NCBI GenBank assembly: GCA_016195505.1
Contig: JACPZN010000361.1
Coordinates: forward strand, 1 to 6,523
Length of the DNA stretch: 6,523 bases
From: Nitrospirota bacterium
Lineage (GTDB): Bacteria; Nitrospirota; Nitrospiria; Nitrospirales; Nitrospiraceae
Direction: 5' to 3'
Positions 1 through 5,670 of the stretch are shown in pieces. The notes under the pieces are model-generated. The model did no database searches. It worked only from the letters and a program-made list of their open reading frames with translations, and was not told the origin of the DNA. Made by a program: the position numbers and the translations under genes. The stretch's first letter is position 1; every line of letters begins with the position of its first letter.

Positions 1-219
1 CAGCGTATGCCCCTCGTCATAGAGCATGCGCTTGATTTCCAATACGGTTTCGATGTCTCGCCGCACATAGAGGCGTTGGTTTCCTCGACTTTTCTTGGGC
101 TTTAGAAAACTGAATTGGGATTCCCAGAAACGAAGCACATAGGCGGGTAGGTTCGTCAGTTGACTCACTTCCCCGATTTTGTAGAAAACCTTGCTCCCCA
201 GCCTGGGTTCAATGCCCAT
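1..219 (-). CDS. MerR-family transcriptional regulator, N-terminal part (cut by window edge)
   Basis: The first 73 codons are visible; the gene runs off the left edge. The ATG at 219 is chosen because a GAGG ribosome-binding motif lies about 9 bases upstream and the family helix-turn-helix begins soon after. Residues 13-20 (YKIGEVSQ) start the winged HTH. Residues 28-34 (VLRFWES) and 44-51 (SRGNQRLY) are the recognition-helix and wing signatures of MerR proteins, followed by DIETVLEIKRML and the start of the next helix. The effector or dimerisation region is outside the window, so the signal sensed is unknown. The wording (PAYVLRFWE, KPKKSRGNQRLY) resembles the small MerR-like regulator often found just after ihfA in Nitrospirota and deltaproteobacteria; that comparison is from memory. 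It starts 43 bases after ihfA with no evident promoter between, so the two are probably cotranscribed. MerR membership is near certain; the target is unknown. Confidence 0.9.
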   Translation of the reverse strand, partial: MGIEPRLGSKVFYKIGEVSQLTNLPAYVLRFWESQFSFLKPKKSRGNQRLYVRRDIETVLEIKRMLYDEGHTL

Positions 220-262
220 GACCGGCCCTCACGGTGCGGTCGATGATATGGGTGAAGCAGTC

Positions 263-538
263 TTACGAGTTGACGTACTTCTTGAACACTTGGCTTGGCC
301 GGAACGTGACGACTCGACGGGGAGTAATTCCAATTTCTTCTCCAGTCCGAGGATTCCGGCCTTTGCGAGCCCCCTTGCTGCGCACGACAAAATTTCCAAA
401 TCCCGCGATTTTGACCGATTCCCCCTTCTGCAACACAGACTTCAGAAGATTGAGCACAAGCTCGACGATATCTGCTGCCTCATTTTTCGAAATGCCGACC
501 TGCTTGAAAATTTCGTTTGCGATATCAGCCTTTCTCAT
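263..538 (-). CDS. ihfA: Integration host factor alpha subunit / HU-family DNA-bending protein
   Basis: This is a complete 91-residue member of the HU/IHF family, small nucleoid proteins that bind DNA as dimers and bend it sharply. MRKADIANEIF is the typical N-terminal helix. GFGNFVVR at 46-53 is the family core signature. GRNPRTGE at 60-67 is the tip of the DNA-contacting beta arm, with Pro63 as the residue that intercalates at the kink. TPRRVVTFRPSQVFKKYVN closes the fold. The RRVVTFRPS wording favours IHF alpha over HU, but the two are hard to separate without an alignment and a genome-wide search for ihfB. The ATG at 538 follows a strong purine run (AGGGGGG) with about 5 bases of spacing; another ATG at 544 is too close to that run. 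It ends in TAA. It is the first gene of its own likely transcription unit (promoter 616-644) and is followed by merR. Confidence 0.93.
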   Translation of the reverse strand: MRKADIANEIFKQVGISKNEAADIVELVLNLLKSVLQKGESVKIAGFGNFVVRSKGARKGRNPRTGEEIGITPRRVVTFRPSQVFKKYVNS

Positions 539-615
539 GCCATCCCCCCTACACGACCACTGAAGATCGCCACGTTGATTCTAAGGACACCATAACTATA
601 CGGCGAGTTTTGCTT

Positions 616-644
616 AAGTTACGTGAGGTTACGAAGTCTGTCAA
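616..644 (-). promoter_or_regulatory. Probable sigma70 promoter for ihfA-merR
   Basis: Read on the minus strand, a perfect -35 hexamer TTGACA (639-644) is followed by a 17-base spacer and TAACTT (616-621), which keeps the three most conserved -10 bases (T1, A2, T6). Transcription would start near 607-610, giving a leader of about 70 bases before the ihfA ATG. A better-looking -10 (TATAGT, 595-600) lies downstream but has no matching -35. The hexamer CGTAAC occurs twice, at 628-633 and 618-623, with a 10-base period overlapping the spacer and the -10, which could be an operator. The call rests on consensus match and position only. Confidence 0.6.
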
Positions 645-676
645 GAATAAATTTGGCTGATTATGTGCGACTGCGA

Positions 677-2260
677 TTATTCCTTCGCGAGCAGCTTGTA
701 TTCAATGCTATCCGCCAGGGCTTGCCAGGTCGCTTCGATGATGTTCTCCGATACGCCGACAGTGCCCCACTTGTCTTTATGGTCTCCGGATTCGATCAAG
801 ACACGAACCTTGGACTCGGTCCCTTTATTCGCCGCCAGTACACGCACTTTATAGTCGAGGAGCTTGACTTCCCTGAGTTGCGGATAGAACTTTTCCAATG
901 ACTTACGCAGCGCATGATCGAGTGCGTTGACCGGTCCAGCCCCCACGGCAGCCGTATGTTCGACCACTTCCCCGACTTTGACCATCACGGTCGCTTCGGA
1001 AAGCGGAGCTCCATTATCCTGCTTCTTTTCGACAATAACCCGGAACCCCAACAGCTGGAATGAGGGCTTGTGACTCCCCATCGCTTTCCGCATGAGGAGC
1101 TCGAACGATCCCTCTGCCCCTTCGAACTGATAGCCCTGACTTTCGCGCTCTTTCAGCGTATTGATTAGTTCGTGAACCTTGGAGTGGTCCCTCGAGAGCT
1201 TGATGCCATAGGCTTCAAGCTTATCCAGGAGGCCGCTTCGACCGGCGTAGTCAGAGACTAATACGCGCTGCCGATTGCCGACTTGGGCCGGATCGACATG
1301 TTCGTAGGTAGCGGGGTTCTTCAGCACGGCATGAATGTGAACCCCGCCCTTGTGCGCGAAGGCTGAATCGCCGACGTAAGGTTGATGCTTGTTGGGCATC
1401 AGGTTTGCGATTTCGGTCACGAAACCCGAGACATCTTTCAGATGACTCAAGCGATCGGTCAGCGCAGGCCGTTTCATCTTCAGTTCCAAATTGGGAATGA
1501 TGGAGCAGAGATTCGCATTCCCGCACCGTTCCCCGATTCCGTTAATGGTCCCCTGGACTTGCACGATGCCGGTCTCAATCGCCACTAGCGAGTTCGCCAC
1601 GGCCATTTCACAATCATTATGCGCATGGATCCCCAATGGCACCGGGCACTCTCGCTGGACAATGGCGCAGATCTTCCGGATCTCCCACGGCATGGTCCCG
1701 CCGTTGGTATCGCAGAGAATCACCCGTTCGGCTCCGCCCTCTACCGCTTTGCTGATCGTGTTGAGCGCATAGTCCGGATTCGCCTTGTAGCCGTCGAAGA
1801 AATGCTCGGCGTCGTAGAACACCCGACGCCCTTTGCTGCGCAAGTAGGCGACGGAATCTCCGATCAGCTCAAGATTCTTGCTCAACGAGATCCCCAAGGC
1901 ATCGGTAACGTGCAGCGACCAGCTCTTCCCGAAGAGCGTGATCGTCTTGGTTTCTGCATCGAGCAACGCCTGGAGATTGGGGTCTTTTCGGACAGAATGA
2001 CTTGCTTTCCTCGTCGATCCGAAGGCGATGACGGCGGCATGCTTTAATGGAATGGTTTTGATCATCCGGAAGAATTCGATGTCTTTCGGATTCGCCCCGG
2101 GCCAACCACCCTCGATAAAATGGACTCCGAGTTCATCCAGTTTCTGTGCAACACGAACTTTGTCCTCTGCCGAGAAGCTGACATCTTCCGCCTGCGCACC
2201 ATCGCGCAACGTCGTATCATAGATTTCCAGCGCCGCCGCTCGATCGGCAGGCAGTCTCAA
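677..2260 (-). CDS. cimA: Citramalate synthase (CimA)
   Basis: CimA condenses pyruvate with acetyl-CoA to (R)-citramalate, the first step of the threonine-independent route to 2-oxobutyrate and isoleucine. From the TTG at 2260 the protein is 527 residues, the usual CimA length and well above HMGL-type lyases. The TIM-barrel catalytic domain opens with IYDTTLRDGAQ (13-23), holding the Arg-Asp metal/substrate pair. GIHAHND (210-216) carries the metal-binding histidines, followed by GTINGIGERCGNAN (237-250). HKGGVHIHA (303-311) is the conserved stretch near the active-site cover. The C-terminal part, about 395-525, is a LeuA-dimer type regulatory domain, which in CimA/LeuA binds the feedback inhibitor (isoleucine in CimA). 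The DTTLRDGAQAEDVSFS and GGWPGANPKD wording separates it from LeuA (2-isopropylmalate synthase) and NifV. Start choice: the frame is open up to 2410 but that part overlaps lysC out of frame. The TTG at 2260 is one base after the lysC stop, suggesting translational coupling; the nearest SD-like GAGGGG is 13 bases away. A native start may have been changed or lost at this junction. It ends in TAA. Confidence 0.93.
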   Translation of the reverse strand: MRLPADRAAALEIYDTTLRDGAQAEDVSFSAEDKVRVAQKLDELGVHFIEGGWPGANPKDIEFFRMIKTIPLKHAAVIAFGSTRKASHSVRKDPNLQALLDAETKTITLFGKSWSLHVTDALGISLSKNLELIGDSVAYLRSKGRRVFYDAEHFFDGYKANPDYALNTISKAVEGGAERVILCDTNGGTMPWEIRKICAIVQRECPVPLGIHAHNDCEMAVANSLVAIETGIVQVQGTINGIGERCGNANLCSIIPNLELKMKRPALTDRLSHLKDVSGFVTEIANLMPNKHQPYVGDSAFAHKGGVHIHAVLKNPATYEHVDPAQVGNRQRVLVSDYAGRSGLLDKLEAYGIKLSRDHSKVHELINTLKERESQGYQFEGAEGSFELLMRKAMGSHKPSFQLLGFRVIVEKKQDNGAPLSEATVMVKVGEVVEHTAAVGAGPVNALDHALRKSLEKFYPQLREVKLLDYKVRVLAANKGTESKVRVLIESGDHKDKWGTVGVSENIIEATWQALADSIEYKLLAKE

Positions 2261-2261
2261 T

Positions 2262-3374
2262 TCAGGTATTAATCCCCTCACGCGAAAGAACTTCGAACAT
2301 TTTAGCCGCCACTCCCGAGTGGGACCGCATCCCCACCCCGATGAGCGAGACCTTCGCAATCGCTTCGGTGACCGACACTGACTTCGCCTCGATATCTTTC
2401 GCCACAGCATGAATGATGGGCACAGCCTTCTTGAGGTCGGCTCGGGGCACGGTGAACGAGAGATCCGTCATGGCCGCCTGGCTCATGTTTTGAATGATCA
2501 TGTCGACATTGATGTGGGCCTCCGCGACAGACCCAAAAATCCGCGCGGCGATCCCCGGCTTATCCGGCACCCCGACGATCGTGATCTTCGCTTGATTGCG
2601 GTCTCCGGTGACCCCAGCTACCGCCGCCGCTTCCATGTCCGCATCTTCCTTCGTCACAAGAGTTCCCTTTCCTTCTTTGAAGCTCGAATTCACCTCCACC
2701 GGCACGTTGAACTTAGCCGCAAACTCGACCGACCTGGTTTGGAGGACTTTGGCCCCGAGACTGGCCATTTCGAGCATCTCTTCATAGGCGATCTTATCGA
2801 TCCGTCTCGCCGCTGGCACTATATTAGGATCCGCCGTATAGACTCCATCGACATCAGTGAAGATAATGCAGCGATCTGCCTTCAACGCCGCCGCCAGCGC
2901 GACAGCAGAGAGGTCGGAACCCCCACGACCAAGCGTCGTCACATCAGATTGTTCGTTGATCCCTTGGAAACCCGCCACGACAGGAATGACGCCCTCTTCG
3001 AGGGATTCGCGGATACGATCCGCCGTGACGCGCGCAATGCGGGCTTTGGTATGGGCACTATCGGTAATAATGCCGACCTGCCGGCCCGTAAAGGACCGGG
3101 CATTGATCCCGCGCCCGCGCAACTCCATCGCCAGAAGAGCAATGGTCACCCGCTCTCCGGTCGAGAGCAGCATGTCCAATTCGCGCTCATCCGGAGTCGC
3201 AGTCGCCTCATGCGCCAGCTTGATGAGACGATCCGTCTCACCGCTCATCGCCGAGAGCACCACCACGATCTGATGCCCCTTGCGCTGCGTCTGGGCCACC
3301 CGATCGGCGACGCGGTGGATTCGCTCGATCGTTCCGACCGAAGTACCGCCGTATTTTTGAACGATCAATGCCAC
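2262..3374 (-). CDS. lysC: Aspartate kinase, C-terminally truncated in its second ACT domain
   Basis: Aspartate kinase phosphorylates aspartate with ATP, committing it to lysine, threonine and methionine synthesis. The GTG at 3374 gives MALIVQKYGGTSVG, whose KYGGTSVG (7-14) is the kinase signature. STGERV (71-76) and TTLGRGGSD (146-154) bind substrate, and FTDVDGVYTADP (172-183) is the nucleotide-binding stretch. The kinase domain ends near 240. ACT domain 1 spans roughly 262-325, with VGVPDKPGIAARIF at its start. ACT domain 2 begins at KVSLIGVGMRSHSGVAAKMF (341-360), runs through the first helix and then ends abruptly at GINT, residue 370. Family members of this type are about 405-410 residues and continue with an ISTSEIKI-like strand plus another helix and strand. 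No frame downstream holds that missing part: the next sequence is already cimA. The kinase domain looks intact, but feedback control and dimer stability are likely altered. It follows the ApgM-like gene by 5 bases. The missing tail could be a real deletion or an assembly error. Confidence 0.92.
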   Translation of the reverse strand: MALIVQKYGGTSVGTIERIHRVADRVAQTQRKGHQIVVVLSAMSGETDRLIKLAHEATATPDERELDMLLSTGERVTIALLAMELRGRGINARSFTGRQVGIITDSAHTKARIARVTADRIRESLEEGVIPVVAGFQGINEQSDVTTLGRGGSDLSAVALAAALKADRCIIFTDVDGVYTADPNIVPAARRIDKIAYEEMLEMASLGAKVLQTRSVEFAAKFNVPVEVNSSFKEGKGTLVTKEDADMEAAAVAGVTGDRNQAKITIVGVPDKPGIAARIFGSVAEAHINVDMIIQNMSQAAMTDLSFTVPRADLKKAVPIIHAVAKDIEAKSVSVTEAIAKVSLIGVGMRSHSGVAAKMFEVLSREGINT

Positions 3375-3379
3375 GGACT

Positions 3380-3880
3380 TCAGCTTTTTGCAAAGAACTT
3401 GTTCACAAACTTGGTCGCATCACGAGCAGGCATGTTCGTGACTTGGGCATCAGACTCGGTAAAGCGGCGACCGGCGTTCCCAGAACCTTTTCCGCCTCCA
3501 TCCCCGAACGCATAAAACGCGTGACCCTGCGCTCCCGCCCCGTGATCGCACACCACGAGGAAACGATAGGGCCCTTGTTTGGCCAGCCCCTCGACTAATG
3601 GACCGACAAGATCTCGGTCGAACTCTTCAATGCCGCGAACTTTCGCCTTAATATCGTTGCCGTGCATGACCTCATCCGTCAATCCGGCGTGGACATAGAC
3701 AAAATCCTTCTTGGCGAATTCAGCCAGTGCCACCGTCGCCTTGGTGCGAAGATCTCCACTTGCCAGCCGATCGGGATCCACTGCATCAAGGCCGGCACAG
3801 ATTCCCACACCACGATGCACATCACTCGTGGCCACGACCGCACCCGTGATACGGTACTTCTCCGCCAGGCTCGGCCACAT
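3380..3880 (-). CDS. ApgM-like protein, C-terminal open piece
   Basis: This is the part downstream of the TGA, in the same frame. Ten codons (VWLWGEGRAV) lie between the stop and the first ATG at 3880. That ATG has an SD-like GAAGGA 9 bases upstream, so a separate 166-residue chain could be made by reinitiation. It carries the rest of the phosphatase-fold core: ATSDVHRGVGICAG (17-30), the metal pair Asp69/His73 in TDEVMH, and Asp112-His113 in VVCDHG. His120 (QGHAF) may stand in for the final metal histidine, but the usual TH..(D/E)PVPF stretch is not recognisable. It ends with a TGA 5 bases before the lysC GTG. Confidence 0.7.
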   Translation of the reverse strand: MWPSLAEKYRITGAVVATSDVHRGVGICAGLDAVDPDRLASGDLRTKATVALAEFAKKDFVYVHAGLTDEVMHGNDIKAKVRGIEEFDRDLVGPLVEGLAKQGPYRFLVVCDHGAGAQGHAFYAFGDGGGKGSGNAGRRFTESDAQVTNMPARDATKFVNKFFAKS

Positions 3881-3910
3881 GACAGCGCGTCCTTCACCCC
3901 ACAGCCAGAC

Positions 3911-4600
3911 TCAGTTCGCCGGCTTCTTTCCTGTGGCAACCCGTTCATCGTTGACAGGATGATCGCGCAGGATAAGATGCGACGCGCCCATGAGTTTCCG
4001 GAGCATATCCGCGCCATCGCCCGTGGGTAAGGCATCGGCAATGGATCGACCGAGTACCGTCTGCGGATCGACGCAGACCGCTCGCGGTTTTCCGTTCACC
4101 CACACCATAAGATGACGATGGCCTGCCCCAGGGTAGAACTGGATGGTTTCGGAACCGAGCTGCTCATTGATCGCCTCGATCAATTCACGGGCCTCTTCGG
4201 TTTCGATCAAGCCTGCCGTCGCATCGTCCATGATCACATGCGGACCTAACTTCTTGATCTCGCCCCCGCCCTTCCCGCCCTCCGGTTTCAGGGTCACCAT
4301 CGTGCAGCGATACACCACATCATGTTCCGTCACGGACACGCCTAAACTCGCCGCTTCAAGCGGCCCGGGACCTTGATAAAATTTCTTCGGGTCGTATCCG
4401 AGAATCGCGGCGCCGGTCAACCCGCTCCCATGGCGAACACCGTCGGTGGGGATCAGAAGCTGACCGAGCTCTCCGCACTGTGCCAGATGATCAAGATGGG
4501 GAGTCGCGGATGATTGGAGCGGCGTGCGTCCGCCCAGTTCTTGCTGGGGGTGGTCGGCCATTCCGCCAGCATGCAAGATCACATATTTCATGAGATCCAC
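3911..4600 (-). CDS. ApgM-like protein, N-terminal open piece
   Basis: This is the part translated before the TGA: 229 residues from GTG 4600, or 226 from the more likely ATG 4591. It holds the first strand of the phosphatase-fold core (KYVILHAGGMADHP, 5-18), ELGGRTPL (21-28), the presumed nucleophile region HGSGLTGAAILGYDP (57-71) and the inserted PhosphMutase domain (about 85-210), including YPGAGHRHLMVW (156-167). It ends after HPVNDERVATGKKPAN, the linker back into the core. Most relatives have GDGM at 11-14 and GSDVANLS at 58-65; here the aspartate of each is Gly (12 and 60), while Ser59 is kept. Alone it lacks most metal ligands and should not be active. Confidence 0.75.
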   Translation of the reverse strand: MDLMKYVILHAGGMADHPQQELGGRTPLQSSATPHLDHLAQCGELGQLLIPTDGVRHGSGLTGAAILGYDPKKFYQGPGPLEAASLGVSVTEHDVVYRCTMVTLKPEGGKGGGEIKKLGPHVIMDDATAGLIETEEARELIEAINEQLGSETIQFYPGAGHRHLMVWVNGKPRAVCVDPQTVLGRSIADALPTGDGADMLRKLMGASHLILRDHPVNDERVATGKKPAN

Positions 4601-4607
4601 ACGTTTC

Positions 4608-5666
4608 TCACACGTTCAATAAACGAGCAACATCCTCACGTGTTGCCTTGACAGTCAGAGGTTGTTTCGACACGCTGATCGCGGTGTCGGCATCTTTCAA
4701 ACCATGTCCCGTGAGCGTGCATACCACAGTCTCTCCCTCTCGCAAGGTTCCCGCTCGATGCAATTTGGTCACCCCCGCAACCGACGCAGCGGATGCTGGC
4801 TCGCAAAAGACGCCTTCGGTCGATGCAACCATCGCGTAGGCCTCAAGAATCTCTTCATCAGTAACCATGTCGATGGCGCCGCAAGATTCCTCCACGGCTT
4901 TCAACGCCGCCGACCAGCTGGCCGGATTGCCGATTCGAATCGCCGTCGCAATCGTCTGCGGTTGCTCGACGACCCTTCCCAGAACGATCGGAGCCGCCCC
5001 GGCAGCCTGAAATCCCATCATGCGAGGAAGCTTACTGGTCTGATTCGCCATGCGATATTCTCGATACCCCTTCCAGTAGGCGGTAATATTCCCCGCATTG
5101 CCGACCGGAAGCACATGGAGGTTCGGAACATCGCCCAGTTGATCGCACACCTCAAAGGCGGCGGTTTTCTGTCCCTCGATACGGAACGGATTCAGGGAGT
5201 TCACCAACTCAATGTGGAGCGCGGCCGAGAGGTCCTTGACGAGCGTCAGGGCCTGGTCGAAGTTTCCCTCGATTTGAATCACCGTGGCTTGATGCATCAT
5301 CGCCTGGGAGAGTTTACCCATGGCAATCTTGCCAGCTGGAATCAGCACATAGACGGACAGTCCCGCGCGGGCCCCATAGGCGGCCGCAGAGGCCGAGGTG
5401 TTCCCGGTCGACGCGCACATGACGGCGCGCGCGCCATTCTCCACCGCCTTCGAGATCGCCAACGTCATGCCACGATCTTTGAACGAACCGGTTGGATTCA
5501 CGCCCTCGCACTTAAGGTAGAGATCAATGCCCGGCGCGATCGCCTTGGCCAGCCGCACCGCATGAATGAGAGGTGTGTTGCCCTCCCCCAAGCTGATAAC
5601 CGGAGTCTTCTCCGTCACCGGGAGAAACTTGCGGTATTCCTCGATAGTGCCACGCCAGCGATTCAT
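4608..5666 (-). CDS. thrC: Threonine synthase (PLP-dependent)
   Basis: ThrC converts O-phosphohomoserine to threonine and phosphate. The 352-residue protein belongs to fold type II PLP enzymes and to the short class of threonine synthases (about 350 residues). GEGNTPL (28-34) is the N-terminal signature. Lys63 in NPTGSFKDRGM (58-67) is the PLP Schiff-base lysine. STGNTSASAAAYGARAG (86-102) contacts the substrate, and PVGNAGN (187-193) is the glycine-rich loop that binds the PLP phosphate. CEPASAAS (288-295) and CTLTGHGLKD (316-325) complete the active site; the latter is typical of ThrC and separates it from threonine dehydratase. It starts at ATG 5666, four bases after the hom stop, with an AAGGA motif about 11 bases upstream inside the end of hom. 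It ends in TGA 7 to 16 bases before the ApgM-like gene, depending on that gene's start. It looks intact and is probably translationally coupled to hom. Confidence 0.96.
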   Translation of the reverse strand: MNRWRGTIEEYRKFLPVTEKTPVISLGEGNTPLIHAVRLAKAIAPGIDLYLKCEGVNPTGSFKDRGMTLAISKAVENGARAVMCASTGNTSASAAAYGARAGLSVYVLIPAGKIAMGKLSQAMMHQATVIQIEGNFDQALTLVKDLSAALHIELVNSLNPFRIEGQKTAAFEVCDQLGDVPNLHVLPVGNAGNITAYWKGYREYRMANQTSKLPRMMGFQAAGAAPIVLGRVVEQPQTIATAIRIGNPASWSAALKAVEESCGAIDMVTDEEILEAYAMVASTEGVFCEPASAASVAGVTKLHRAGTLREGETVVCTLTGHGLKDADTAISVSKQPLTVKATREDVARLLNV

Positions 5667-5670
5667 CCGA

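Larger units (their letters stand above)
3380..4600 (-). pseudogene. apgM: ApgM-like phosphoglycerate mutase / proposed homoserine kinase, interrupted by an in-frame TGA
   Basis: Read as one frame, the gene has 406 codons, the usual length of archaeal-type cofactor-independent phosphoglycerate mutases (ApgM, alkaline phosphatase superfamily). Codon 230 (3911-3913) is TGA, where relatives read Ser in KKPAN-S-(I/V)WLWG. The sequence on both sides continues without a frameshift, so one C-to-G change (TCA to TGA) explains the break. The start is either GTG 4600 or, more likely, ATG 4591, since MKYVIL is the family opening. Members next to hom and thrC have been proposed as a non-orthologous homoserine kinase (TIGRFAM 'proposed homoserine kinase'), and here the gene sits between thrC and lysC where a thrB would be expected. 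Family metal positions read in order: Gly12 instead of Asp in the GDGM motif, Ser59, then Asp and His in TDEVMH, and CDH near the end. The family assignment is firm. The substrate is inference, and so is whether the gene is dead, read through or misassembled. Confidence 0.8.

Noticed and set aside
575..580. IHF-binding half site (AATCAA on the minus strand) in the ihfA leader, suggesting autoregulation
   Set aside because: Only the WATCAA half of the consensus matches; the TTR half at the required spacing is absent.
539..676. Transcription terminator after cimA
   Set aside because: I found no GC-rich hairpin followed by a T run on the minus strand, so readthrough into ihfA remains possible.
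2261..2410. N-terminal extension of cimA to the ATG at 2410
   Set aside because: These 50 codons lie out of frame over conserved lysC sequence and read as basic, low-complexity protein (SRRSQCRSPKRLRRSR). The family begins just before IYDTTLRDG.
2409..3515. Long plus-strand open frame (368 codons) opposite lysC
   Set aside because: It is the mirror of the strongly conserved aspartate kinase, its translation is rich in Arg, His and Asp with no recognisable motif, and it crosses the lysC/apgM border. It is a codon-bias shadow.
3850..3913. Selenocysteine or other recoding of the TGA in the ApgM-like gene
   Set aside because: The aligned residue in relatives is Ser and not Cys, it is not an active-site position, and I could not draw a convincing SECIS hairpin just downstream. 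TGA also serves as the normal stop for thrC and the ApgM-like gene here.
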